Part shown: positions 1-6,529 of the stretch, piece after piece | How the letters are laid out: every line of letters begins with the position of its first letter | How positions within the stretch are numbered: position 1 is the stretch's first letter | Origin: DASWHX01 sp036397995 | GTDB taxonomy: Bacteria > Bacteroidota > Bacteroidia > Cytophagales > Cyclobacteriaceae | Direction: 5' to 3' | Length of the DNA: 19,574 nucleotides | NCBI GenBank assembly: GCA_036397995.1 | Contig: DASWHX010000042.1 | Coordinates: 1 to 19,574, forward strand | Program-made: the position numbers and the translations under genes | Notes under the pieces: model-generated | Told to the model about the DNA's origin: nothing | Database searches by the model: none | The model's input: only the letters and a program-made list of their open reading frames with translations

Positions 1-2
1 TT

Positions 3-299
3 TTCACACGTTTCCTGTCCGCATTTCCATATGGTACCCTGGCGGTAAATTTAATCGGATGTTTTCTGATAGGACTCTTTTTTGGATTTGTCGAAAAGAC
101 CGATGTCAATCCCGATTTGAGAATTTTTCTCATGACCGGTATATTAGGTGGATTTACTACCTTCAGCGCATTTTCAAATGAAACCGTTGAATTGTTAAGG
201 CAGGGGAGTTTTGGCTATGCAAGCATTTATGTTCTTTCAAGCCTCGTACTTGGTATATTGCTGACTTTTGCAGGCATAGTGCTGTCAAGGCAATTATAA
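3..299 (+). CDS. crcB: Fluoride channel FluC/CrcB, 3' part
   Basis: This is the C-terminal 98 residues of a CrcB/FluC-type fluoride exporter; the reading frame enters from outside the window (first full codon at 3). FluC proteins are small, four-helix inner-membrane proteins of about 125 residues that work as inverted dimers and let fluoride leave the cell. What is visible: a GTLAVNLIGCFLIGLFFGF helix (second membrane segment), a third-segment signature GGFTTFSAFSNE, which is the most conserved stretch of the family, and a last hydrophobic helix (about VLSSLVLGILLTFAGIVL) just before the stop. About 25 to 30 residues, including the first helix, must lie upstream. The internal TTG at 117 is not a start, since coding sequence continues in frame before it. 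A 204-nt gap separates it from the next gene, so it is probably not co-transcribed with the PadR-permease pair. Confidence 0.93.
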   Translation, partial: FTRFLSAFPYGTLAVNLIGCFLIGLFFGFVEKTDVNPDLRIFLMTGILGGFTTFSAFSNETVELLRQGSFGYASIYVLSSLVLGILLTFAGIVLSRQL

Positions 300-473
300 A
301 CTGCATTACCTAACGTTTCCAGCCCTCCACACCTCCTGATCTATAGTAATTCCCAAGAAAAAACATTCGGAATTGTAATTGTTTATTTGGTCAGTAAGAA
401 ACACACTCAAGCCATCCTATCGAATAATAGAATCGAATTCTTGGCGCGGATGCAACTATTAAGATATTCAGGC

Positions 474-490
474 GTATTTATATTATATAC
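474..490. promoter_or_regulatory. Imperfect palindrome upstream of padR-like gene
   Basis: A 17-bp imperfect palindrome (GTAT TTATATTAT ATAC) pairs at six of eight positions and ends 13 nt before the preferred ATG of the PadR-type gene. PadR repressors commonly bind a short AT-rich inverted repeat in their own promoter, so this is a possible autoregulatory operator. The surroundings are AT-rich, so it could be chance. Confidence 0.2.
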
Positions 491-503
491 AATTAGGACA
501 ATT

Positions 504-845
504 ATGGTCACTTATTCACTTGGAGAGTTCGAAGAAGTAGTACTTTTAACAGTAGCTATTCTTCAAAAGAATGCCTACGGAGTGTCCATCAAACTTGATA
601 TTCAGAAGAGATTAAATAGGAAGGTCAGTGTTGGGGCTCTTCAGTCAGCATTACGTCGGATGGAACGGAAGGGATATATAAAATCACACTTTGGTGAGGC
701 GACTCCCGAAAGAGGGGGTAAAAGAAAGCGCTATTTCGAAATCACTTTAAATGGGAAAAAAGCGGTGAGTCATGCTATGGAAGACCGGATTAGCCTTTGG
801 AAGGCCAGCCCGGAATTGTTGACAGAACTGGGCAGATTGATATGA
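504..845 (+). CDS. PadR-family transcriptional regulator
   Basis: A 113-residue winged-helix repressor of the PadR family, short form without the long C-terminal dimerisation helices. The family pattern is clear: LGEFEEVVLLTVAIL (helix 1), NAYGVSIKLDI (helix 2), KVSVGALQSALRRMERKGY (recognition helix and following helix) and PERGGKRKRYFEIT (wing). The frame is open from a TTG at 387 and has another ATG at 450. The ATG at 504 is preferred because PadR proteins begin a few residues before the LGEFEE motif, and because AGGA lies 5 nt upstream. The stop overlaps the start of the permease gene as ATGA (842-845), so the two are translationally coupled. By analogy with other PadR genes paired with prefix-domain permeases, it probably controls that permease in response to a small molecule or envelope stress. 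The inducer cannot be told from sequence. Confidence 0.9.
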   Translation: MVTYSLGEFEEVVLLTVAILQKNAYGVSIKLDIQKRLNRKVSVGALQSALRRMERKGYIKSHFGEATPERGGKRKRYFEITLNGKKAVSHAMEDRISLWKASPELLTELGRLI

Positions 846-3442
846 TCAGGCGCAACTGGATATACTCAATTATAAGACCATTTATCAGACCTGAGTTTTT
901 GGAAGACATAGAAGGAGATCTGAAAGAATTGTATGAATCAACAAATGCGACCAGGCAAGGATTAATTTTTCATTTGAAATTCAGCTTTGAGGTATTTAAA
1001 CTATTACGTCTTGAGCTAATTAATATTCCCTTTAATGTTGTACCCAAATTAAAATTGTATATGATTCCTCATTATTTCAAAGTTGCGTTCAGAAGTTTGT
1101 TAAAAAATAAACTTACTTCTTTTGTTAGCCTTGCAGGTCTTTCATTGGGTTTGGCATGTGTAATGCTTGCATATTTATACGTAAGTCACCATACAGGATT
1201 TGACGATTTCCACACCAGGAAGGATCGAATATTCAGGGTAGTAAATGGAGACATGGATTCAGGTGAAGGGTGGGTAAAAATTGCGGCTCCACTGTTGCCT
1301 CAACTAAAGGAAACCATTCCGGAAATTGAATCCTTTACCAGATTTGAACCCATTTCCAGGGGAGAAAAAGTTTTGATTGAAAGCGAAAATAAGAAATTCA
1401 ATGAACCCTATTTTGTAATGGTTGATCCTGCATTTTTTGAAATTTTTGACTTTCCCCTGCTCATTGGCGATAAATCACTTGTGCTCAATGAACCCGGCAA
1501 TGTTGTTATTACCAAGCGAATCCGGGAGAAACTTTTCGGAGAAGCAAATCCCATTGGCAAGGTTATAAAGGCTGATGAAACTCATGAGTTTATCGTTTCC
1601 GGAGTAATTGAAAATCCTCTACTTCAATCCCATCTCAGGTACGATTTTTTAATTTCATTCGAAAACCTTAAAAATATTTACGGAGAAAATTCGGTGAATA
1701 GCTGGGGCGCATATAATTATTTCGGTTACATTCTTCTGAATGAAAAAGCGGATCCATTTATTACTGCGGAAAAAATCCGGGACTTTTCTGTAACTACAGA
1801 TAGAAGCACTTTTAATTTTGATCAGGTAAACCTCCAGTCACTTTCAGCAATTCATTTTCAGCATAACCGGGGCAATTTGCTTCCAGGCATCAATCCGGTT
1901 TATCTGTGGATTTTTGCTTCCATTTCATTAATAGTCCTAATCATAGCACTCGCCAATTATGTGAATTTGTCGATTGCTTTGTCAATAAGAAGAGCCCGTG
2001 AATATGGAGTAAGAAAAGCTCTTGGAGCGGCAAGAGAAAATTTAATTATTCAGTTTTTTAGTGAAACATTAATTGCAATGTTCATTTCCCTGATGCTTGC
2101 CGCCTTGTTTATCTACGCGGTATTGCCTCCCCTTAACGCCATGCTGGGTACATCAATGACATTAAAATTCGACAAACCGGAATTCTGGTTCGCGCTAACC
2201 GGAATTGTGACTCTGGCAACGATCCTGGCATCATCTTACCTGGCAATTATTGTCTCCGCTTTTAATCCGGTTACTATCCTTAAAGGTAATATTAAAGTTA
2301 AGAAAGGTTCAGGCTTGCAAAATATTCTCCTTGGAATACAATTTCTGTTGTCCATAGTACTCCTCATTAATACTTTCATTATAACAGACCAACTCAATTA
2401 TATTAAAACCCGGAACATTGGAATGGCTCCGGATGGAGTAGTAAATATACCGCTATACAACAAATTAGATTCTGTTAAGCTGAATACATTGAAGAATGAA
2501 TTACTCAAAGTATCGGGGGTTACCGGGGTCTCGGCATCAACATTCGTTCCCGGAAGTGCAAGTTGGCATCAAACAGTGAGCTGGGAGGGGCAAACTCCGG
2601 AAGAACAGGATAATGCTCAAATGTACCTGATAGCGACAGATAAAGATTTTATGAGAACATTAGGCCTGGAACTTGTGTATGGAAATTTGGAAGATATTGA
2701 AAATTCTTCCACACCACAAATTAAATATATTATTAATGAAAGTGGAATGAAATTCCTGGGTTGGGAAGACCCGGGAGAAAGAAAATTAAGCCCATTCGGG
2801 CCTGGTAATTATGGAGAAATTGCAGGGGTGGTAAAGGACTTTAATTTCAGATCACTACACAGTGGAATGGATCCATTGCTATTAGCAGTGTCTGACAGGT
2901 TCTTCCACGAGCAATTATCAATCAAACTTCAAATCCCTAATCTCACTTCATCACTAAAGGATATTGAAAAGACATTTGTATCTGTGTCAGGTGGGCTTCC
3001 ATTTGAATACTTCTTTCTGAATGATAAAATTGAACAATTATACCAAACAGAAAATGAAACCGGCAAACTCATATTTTACTCGACTCTGTTTGCCTTATTG
3101 CTGGCCACAATGGGACTGTTTGGTATTATTTCCTTTATGATAGAAGATAAGACAAAAGAAATTGCCATCCGCAAGATCCTCGGCATATCGTTTTTCCAAA
3201 TGATTTTCATGTTTTCAAAGAGATATTTGCTGGTGCTTTCGGTTGCTATTGTATTTGCATGGCCATTGTCATGGTTTGTTATGAATAATTGGTTGAACAA
3301 TTTTGCGTACAGAACCGGACTTGATTTTGAACCATTTGTAATTGGAGGAGCTGTAGCTTTTCTGATGATAATCGGAGTTGTGGGTATTAAAATGTTTACT
3401 ATCAAGAATCTGGATCCGGCGAAGGCTCTAAAGCAGGAATAA
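842..3442 (+). CDS. MacB/FtsX-like ABC transporter permease with PadR-linked N-terminal prefix
   Basis: An 866-residue inner-membrane permease of the duplicated MacB/FtsX kind. Residues about 1-62 form the soluble 'permease prefix' (IEGDLKELY motif) found on permeases encoded next to PadR regulators. TM1 is at about 92-114, followed by a large periplasmic MacB_PCD domain (about 115-345), an FtsX domain with three TM segments (about 352-375, 410-430, 448-472), TM5 (about 494-517), a second periplasmic domain (to about 740), and a last FtsX domain (about 742-767, 796-818, 833-850). Both FtsX domains carry the cytoplasmic coupling helix (RAREYGVRKALGA and KEIAIRKILGIS). The start at 842 gives the ATGA overlap with the PadR-type gene; the upstream TTG at 797 would read through the repressor's coding end. 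No ATPase gene is next to it, so the ATP-binding partner must be encoded elsewhere. Such proteins do mechanotransmission or efflux rather than classical import; the substrate is unknown. Confidence 0.9.
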   Translation: MIRRNWIYSIIRPFIRPEFLEDIEGDLKELYESTNATRQGLIFHLKFSFEVFKLLRLELINIPFNVVPKLKLYMIPHYFKVAFRSLLKNKLTSFVSLAGLSLGLACVMLAYLYVSHHTGFDDFHTRKDRIFRVVNGDMDSGEGWVKIAAPLLPQLKETIPEIESFTRFEPISRGEKVLIESENKKFNEPYFVMVDPAFFEIFDFPLLIGDKSLVLNEPGNVVITKRIREKLFGEANPIGKVIKADETHEFIVSGVIENPLLQSHLRYDFLISFENLKNIYGENSVNSWGAYNYFGYILLNEKADPFITAEKIRDFSVTTDRSTFNFDQVNLQSLSAIHFQHNRGNLLPGINPVYLWIFASISLIVLIIALANYVNLSIALSIRRAREYGVRKALGAARENLIIQFFSETLIAMFISLMLAALFIYAVLPPLNAMLGTSMTLKFDKPEFWFALTGIVTLATILASSYLAIIVSAFNPVTILKGNIKVKKGSGLQNILLGIQFLLSIVLLINTFIITDQLNYIKTRNIGMAPDGVVNIPLYNKLDSVKLNTLKNELLKVSGVTGVSASTFVPGSASWHQTVSWEGQTPEEQDNAQMYLIATDKDFMRTLGLELVYGNLEDIENSSTPQIKYIINESGMKFLGWEDPGERKLSPFGPGNYGEIAGVVKDFNFRSLHSGMDPLLLAVSDRFFHEQLSIKLQIPNLTSSLKDIEKTFVSVSGGLPFEYFFLNDKIEQLYQTENETGKLIFYSTLFALLLATMGLFGIISFMIEDKTKEIAIRKILGISFFQMIFMFSKRYLLVLSVAIVFAWPLSWFVMNNWLNNFAYRTGLDFEPFVIGGAVAFLMIIGVVGIKMFTIKNLDPAKALKQE

Positions 3443-3789
3443 CCAAAATTGCTGCTTGTTTTTACACTGCATTTTCCTACACTTTCTTATAATCTCTTGT
3501 CAGCCGGCAACGACAATGTCCTTAGATTTGGGGTTTTTATTTTCAGAAAAAAATTGTTCCACTTTGAGTGTTTCCAATAGTTCTATTGTGGGGACTCTGG
3601 TCAAAATAAAATAGGGATGTCTTCCTTGAATAATGAGATAGTCTCCAGGGTTAATTTCACACTATAAAGGGGATTCCCGGAGCATTATTTTAGATTAATT
3701 CCGGAAATTAAACTGACTAATGTCATAAACATTTCACTTATCTATTTTGTAGCTTGCTAAACCCTTGAAGTTCTAAATATACTTGCTAA
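3443..3789. other. Intergenic region with no convincing gene
   Basis: 347 nt between the permease and the repeat lipoprotein. It holds one stop-free stretch on the reverse strand (listed separately) and a 9-bp direct repeat CTTGCTAAA at 3753-3761 and 3782-3790, the second copy running into the ATG of the next gene. A TATTTTG at 3743-3749 resembles a shortened -7 box, about 40 nt before that ATG, but no -33 element fits. No terminator is evident. Confidence 0.4.
3500..3661 (-). pseudogene. Possible coding remnant (53 codons, no start)
   Basis: On the reverse strand, codons from 3661 down to a TGA at 3502-3500 read without stops as a protein-like segment (containing INPGDYLIIQGRHPYFILTR and ending KSKDIVVAG). 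It has no initiation codon and is preceded directly by a TAG. The composition looks like real protein, including charged C-terminal residues and an even hydrophobic pattern. It may be the 3' end of a lost gene. A stretch of this length arises by chance at a few percent, so the call is weak. Confidence 0.22.
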
Positions 3790-4254
3790 ATGAAAAGAAT
3801 ATCCATATTAATACTAGTAACCATCTCTGCCGGCATTTTTCAGGGATGCATTTTTGATAAAGACGGATGCACCAGCGCATGTGCATCAAACTTTGATTCT
3901 TCCGCGGATAATGATGACGGCTCCTGCACGGGGTGTACGGATCCGACTGCTACAAATTATTGTCCCGGAGCAGATTTTGACAATGGAACTTGTATTTTAC
4001 CCTGTGAAGCCAATCAATCAGGTAAAGTTTATTTCATTAACAATAGCAATTCCAATAGCACTTATGATGTTATTTGGGATGGGGTGAAAATATTCACAGT
4101 GGCTCCTGGCCAGCAATCGTCAACAATCACAGTAACCGCCAATATTCAGCATACGTTGGTATTTAGATATACCAATACCTCCAATAATGCATGTACGCCC
4201 AGCACGCCGGTTATTCCTCAATGCGAAACCTGGTGGTTTAATTGTACCGGATAA
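3790..4254 (+). CDS. Small lipoprotein with GCTDPTATNY-type repeats
   Basis: A 154-residue exported lipoprotein. The N terminus is a lipoprotein signal peptide with lipobox FQGC (Cys20), so the mature protein is probably anchored in the outer membrane. Directly after it come two Cys-bracketed repeats: a degenerate one (GCTSACASNFDSSADNDDGS then Cys, about 26-46) and a better one (GCTDPTATNYCPGADFDNGT then Cys, about 48-68). These match the repeat seen in many surface proteins of Bacteroidota, with an Asp-rich loop likely to bind calcium and paired cysteines likely to form disulfides. The rest (about 75-154) is Ser/Thr/Asn-rich and beta-like with more cysteines near the end (CETWWFNC). No enzyme motif and no T9SS tail is seen. 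Function unknown; an adhesion or surface-structural role is a guess from the repeats. It appears to be a monocistronic unit. Confidence 0.85.
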   Translation: MKRISILILVTISAGIFQGCIFDKDGCTSACASNFDSSADNDDGSCTGCTDPTATNYCPGADFDNGTCILPCEANQSGKVYFINNSNSNSTYDVIWDGVKIFTVAPGQQSSTITVTANIQHTLVFRYTNTSNNACTPSTPVIPQCETWWFNCTG

Positions 4255-4438
4255 ATTGTAAAATTATTGAATAAACCCGGATTGTTGTCATTTCACGGCT
4301 AGACTAATAAAAACCCTTGTGGCATTGCGGGTACAACTACCAATTAGCGGTTAAAATTGCATGGGTAAGTTTTATTGGCTAAATGTCAATGAATATTGAA
4401 ATCTTAACAGGCATTGGAGTTGTCCAGTTAGAAAAAAA

Positions 4439-4466
4439 GCCCTACGCCTATGGAGATGCGTAGGGC
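4439..4466 (-). terminator. Strong hairpin, intrinsic terminator in leftward direction
   Basis: A perfect 9-bp GC-rich stem, GCCCTACGC (4439-4447) with GCGTAGGGC (4458-4466), and a 10-nt loop. It is flanked by seven A on the left and six A on the right. Read leftward the stem is followed directly by seven U, the form of an intrinsic terminator. Read rightward it is followed by A, so it would not terminate well. A second hairpin, ACCAG-T-GG (4472-4479) with CCCTGGT (4497-4503), lies just upstream in the leftward sense and is also followed by a U run. No leftward gene ends here; the nearest one stops at 5218. Confidence 0.6.
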
Positions 4467-4645
4467 AAAAAACCAGTGGGATGTTTTTTTTCTAAACCCT
4501 GGTACAAAGTAATAAATGATTACTTCCTGGTGGTTAAATCACCTTGAAGAGTAACTGCCCGTCAAATTCAATTGATGTGACTTTTTGGGGGAATTGTAAC
4601 TAAAGTTCAATAATTTAACTTTAGTACTTTTTAGCCATTTATAGC

Positions 4646-4674
4646 TTTAAAAATTGAAAACTATTATAGATTTG
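4646..4674 (+). promoter_or_regulatory. Bacteroidota-type promoter of tRNA-Val
   Basis: TAGATTTG at 4667-4674 matches the phylum's -7 consensus TAnnTTTG exactly. TTTA at 4646-4649, 17 bp upstream, fits the -33 TTTG box at three of four bases. Transcription would start around 4680, giving a leader of about 15-20 nt before the tRNA. Confidence 0.6.
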
Positions 4675-4677
4675 CAA

Positions 4678-4698
4678 CCTGTTTTTTCTTAAAACAGG
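4678..4698 (+). repeat. 8-bp inverted repeat at the tRNA 5' boundary
   Basis: CCTGTTTT (4678-4685) is perfectly complementary to AAAACAGG (4691-4698) with a 5-nt loop TTCTT. The right arm includes the first two G of the tRNA acceptor stem. In the precursor it would form a hairpin competing with base pairs 1-2 of the acceptor stem, right at the RNase P site. Confidence 0.6.
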
Positions 4699-4771
4699 GC
4701 GCTTAGCTCAGCTGGTTCAGAGCATCTGCCTTACAAGCAGAGGGTCACTGGTTCGAATCCAGTAGCGCCCA
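4697..4771 (+). tRNA. tRNA-Val (anticodon TAC)
   Basis: A full cloverleaf can be drawn by hand. The acceptor stem is GGGCGCT (4697-4703) with AGCGCCC (4764-4770) and discriminator A at 4771. The D stem is GCTC/GAGC (4706-4709 / 4720-4723). The anticodon stem TCTGC/GCAGA encloses the loop CTTACAA, with anticodon TAC at 4732-4734, reading valine codon GUA and probably other GUN codons. The variable loop is GGGTC and the T arm is ACTGG-TTCGAAT-CCAGT. All stems pair perfectly. The 3' CCA is not encoded. It sits alone, with its own promoter upstream and a repeat block 40 nt downstream. Confidence 0.97.
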
Positions 4772-4810
4772 CTTCAGAAAACACTTACATTGATGCTTCA
4801 GAACTCCACT

Positions 4811-5190
4811 TCTCTGCGGTGATCCGTGATACCAGTGGGATTAAAAACTCTTCTTCCGCGGTCGGAGCTGATTTACGCAGAAATACTCTTTTCTCCCGCA
4901 GATTGCGCGGATTTGCGCAGAAATCCCTGAATAAATTCTCTGTGCGGTGATCCACGATATCCGCGGGATTAAAAAACTTTTCTTCCGCAGATCGGCGCTG
5001 ATTTGAATAAATTCTCTCTGTGGTGATCTGCGATATGAGCGGGATTAAAAAAATCTTCTCCCTCAGATCGGCACAGATTTTCGTAGAAAAACTTTTCTCT
5101 CCTGCGGATTTACGCAGAAATCCCTGCATAAATTTTTTCCGCGGTGATCTGCGATATCAGCGGGAGAAAAAAACCTTTCCCGCAGATTGA
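4811..5190. repeat. Block of diverged tandem GATCTGCG/CGCAGATT repeats
   Basis: About 380 bp made of four diverged units, starting near 4811, 4937, 5013 and 5133. Each unit has the order: (T)CTGCGGTGATCTGCGATAT, then CAGCGGGATTAAAAAA, then CTTCTCCCGCAGATCGGCGC, then TGATTTACGCAGAAATCCCT, with a spacer (TG/GC)AATAAATT joining units. Inside each unit GATCTGCG-like and CGCAGATC-like pieces face each other, giving extended hairpin potential. Units vary from about 60 to 125 bp because sub-blocks are missing. Repeats of this kind are scattered in intergenic DNA of Bacteroidota and are often mistaken for genes: the reverse strand is open from 5129 to 4785 and would give an Arg/Glu-rich product, but it reads straight through the repeats and has no family-like features. 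Probably a non-coding, possibly MITE/REP-like element. Confidence 0.8.
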
Positions 5191-5217
5191 GCATTAGTTA
5201 ACTCCTTTTCAAGCAAA

Positions 5218-5739
5218 TCACTTTGTAATAATCACCGGCACGGGAAAGGTTGTCCGGTATTGAGAAATTCCAGATTTATTCTCTTTAAGTATTGAATCTC
5301 TCAGCTCTGGATTCTTTTTGAAGTCCCAATCCGCAATCAAGACACCATTCAATTCCCATTTTACAAATGATAACTTTCCAAATTCACTTGTAGGATTAAC
5401 TCCACTGGGCCCATAGGTTACCGTCAAAGTATCAATATCCCCATTTCCATATTCAATATACAAGGGACTTGCCGGCCACGCGTTGATCTTAAAATAATTG
5501 ACATTATTAAACATCCCTTCGTGTCCAAATTTTCTCCTGTAGCCGTTGTCGTTTATCCCATAAAGGTTTTCAATTAAATAATTCTGGTTTGTTTCAAAAA
5601 GGTCCCCTTCTAACGTTATGAAATTATAGTAGGCCTGGGTATAACTTGGGTCGATCGCTGGACATGAGCACACGAAAAATGGTATAAGAATAATTATAAT
5701 TCTTATTAATGAATTCGTTAAGCTGTAATAAGTTCTCAT
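5218..5739 (-). CDS. Small lipoprotein, unknown function
   Basis: A 173-residue protein I do not recognise. The N terminus has a positively charged start, a long hydrophobic stretch (IRIIIILIPFFV) and a possible lipobox VCSC with the lipid Cys at about residue 26, so it is probably an exported lipoprotein. The mature part is rich in aromatic residues, Asn and Asp and looks beta-structured (for example GNGDIDTLTVTYGPSG and KLSFVKWELNGVLIADWDF). No catalytic motif, repeat or T9SS tail is seen. Its ATG overlaps the stop of the decayed T9SS sorting tail upstream (ATGA, 5739-5736), so the two once formed a translationally coupled pair. Its frame is intact, so it may outlive its broken partner or be on its way to loss. 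It could have been an accessory or inhibitor for the upstream protease; this is a guess from the arrangement only. Confidence 0.7.
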   Translation of the reverse strand: MRTYYSLTNSLIRIIIILIPFFVCSCPAIDPSYTQAYYNFITLEGDLFETNQNYLIENLYGINDNGYRRKFGHEGMFNNVNYFKINAWPASPLYIEYGNGDIDTLTVTYGPSGVNPTSEFGKLSFVKWELNGVLIADWDFKKNPELRDSILKENKSGISQYRTTFPVPVIITK

Positions 5740-6225
5740 TTAATAATTAACTTCTCGGTTCGGGTTATTTCACCTGAAAACTGAACAAGATATACTCCTG
5801 AATTCAATTTCGTTAAGTCAACATGGTTTGTGCCCTTTACTAAATTGAAAGTTAACAATTTTTTACCACTTGATATCTCATAACACGGATGTTAACACTG
5901 AAGGTTGTGGGCTGATCGGGGCAAATGGCTGAGGCCCATTAATTGTATATCCACTTTGAGTAGTAGCGAAATTTGGAATATTGTCTAACATGACAGCAAT
6001 CTGTCCGAAAGTCAAATCACGGGCGCAATCGAAAGTTGCATAGCTCATTAGATTTGTAGCATCTGGATTCCAAAGAGCTCCCCAGTTATCATTGGTATCC
6101 AGAAAGGGTTCAAAACTCAATGGATTCCATTTCTTCCACCGAGCAGTTTCATTTGTTTCTGATGATTCACCTGGGCAGGAAATCAGCCAGAAAAACACAG
6201 TTGAGATAATGACAATCTTTTTCAT
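5736..6225 (-). pseudogene. Broken metalloprotease-like gene with type IX secretion tail
   Basis: The first frame (ATG at 6225, stop at 5878) encodes 115 residues: a lipoprotein-like signal peptide (WLISC), then a short segment ending in ATNLMSYATFDCARDLTFGQ. This resembles the end of M43/pappalysin-like and related metalloprotease domains, where a Met-turn-like 'N(L/F)M(S/D)Y..C...(F/L)T.GQ' follows the active site. Only about 50 residues precede that motif and no HExxH zinc site exists, so the catalytic core is missing. After the stop, the next frame reads EISSGKKLLTFNLVKGTNHV then DLTKLNSGVYLVQFSGEITR and ends EKLIIK, a typical Por secretion (T9SS type A) sorting tail. Between the two, a third frame gives VNIRV, which fits the expected tail 'SVNIRVYEISSGK'. 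So two single-base indels lie within about 25 nt (near 5895 and 5882). Deleted internally and frameshifted: a pseudogene. Its final TGA overlaps the next gene's ATG. Confidence 0.75.
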
Positions 6226-6529
6226 AATAGAACCTGAACTCTAACTTTAACGAGTTAATAGGTTAATTAATAACGCACCATTTGATTTCAGAGTCCATTA
6301 TTAATAATAACCTCCCTGCAGGAAATGCAATGATGTGCAGTTACCGGCTGGATGAGTTGTTTTCTTCATAAAATACAATGAATAAAATCAAAAAATCCGG
6401 TTTTGAATTTAGTGTTAACGATAAAAAATAATTTAAAAAACCATTAGTAATTTAATATTCCGTTTGCCATTCATATTTTTGATAAAGAATCTGTATTTTT
6501 TATACTCATTATACTTAAAACCGCCCCAA
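6226..6529. other. Divergent intergenic region
   Basis: 304 nt between the leftward broken T9SS gene and the rightward CHAT operon. Apart from the promoter for the operon (listed separately) it holds two short palindromes (TTATTAATAA near 6299, CCTGCAGG near 6315) and very AT-rich DNA from about 6365 on. No gene, and no clear -7 box for the leftward pair, was found. Confidence 0.5.
6451..6481 (+). promoter_or_regulatory. Promoter of the CHAT-OmpA operon
   Basis: TATTTTTG at 6474-6481 matches the Bacteroidota -7 consensus TAnnTTTG exactly. TTTA at 6451-6454, 19 bp upstream, serves as an approximate -33 box. The start of transcription would fall near 6488, leaving a leader of about 40 nt before the ATG at 6530. 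This also argues against a start at the in-frame TTG at 6464, which lies upstream of the -7 box. Confidence 0.55.

Larger units (their letters stand above)
4255..4696. other. Intergenic region before tRNA-Val
   Basis: 442 nt without a protein gene that I can support. It contains a strong hairpin with A tracts on both sides (4439-4466), a second bulged hairpin (4472-4503), a T8 tract, and near its right end the promoter and leader inverted repeat of the tRNA. The first 180 nt show nothing recognisable. Confidence 0.5.

Noticed and set aside
387..503. N-terminal extension of the PadR-type gene
   Set aside because: Family members start just before LGEFEE; the extra residues have no similarity to known PadR N termini.
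3076..3405. Reverse-strand frame inside the first permease gene
   Set aside because: It is a shadow of the permease coding sequence, with no signal or domain of its own.
4697..4771. tRNA-Val as an integration site of a mobile element
   Set aside because: No integrase and no second copy of the tRNA 3' end was seen in the window, so no attachment site pair can be shown.
4785..5129. A 114-codon open frame on the reverse strand
   Set aside because: It runs through the tandem repeat block; its Arg/Glu-rich product simply repeats the translated repeat unit, and no signal, domain or promoter supports a gene.
4811..5190. CRISPR array
   Set aside because: The units are diverged and unequal in length, there are no constant direct repeats with unique spacers, and no cas genes are present.
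5736..5880. The sorting tail as a separate small gene
   Set aside because: It has no start codon of its own in a suitable place and is a recognisable C-terminal domain cut from the upstream frame by indels.
6464..6529. N-terminal extension of the TPR-CHAT gene from the TTG at 6464
   Set aside because: It would place 22 hydrophobic residues before a perfectly good signal peptide and would start upstream of the -7 promoter box.
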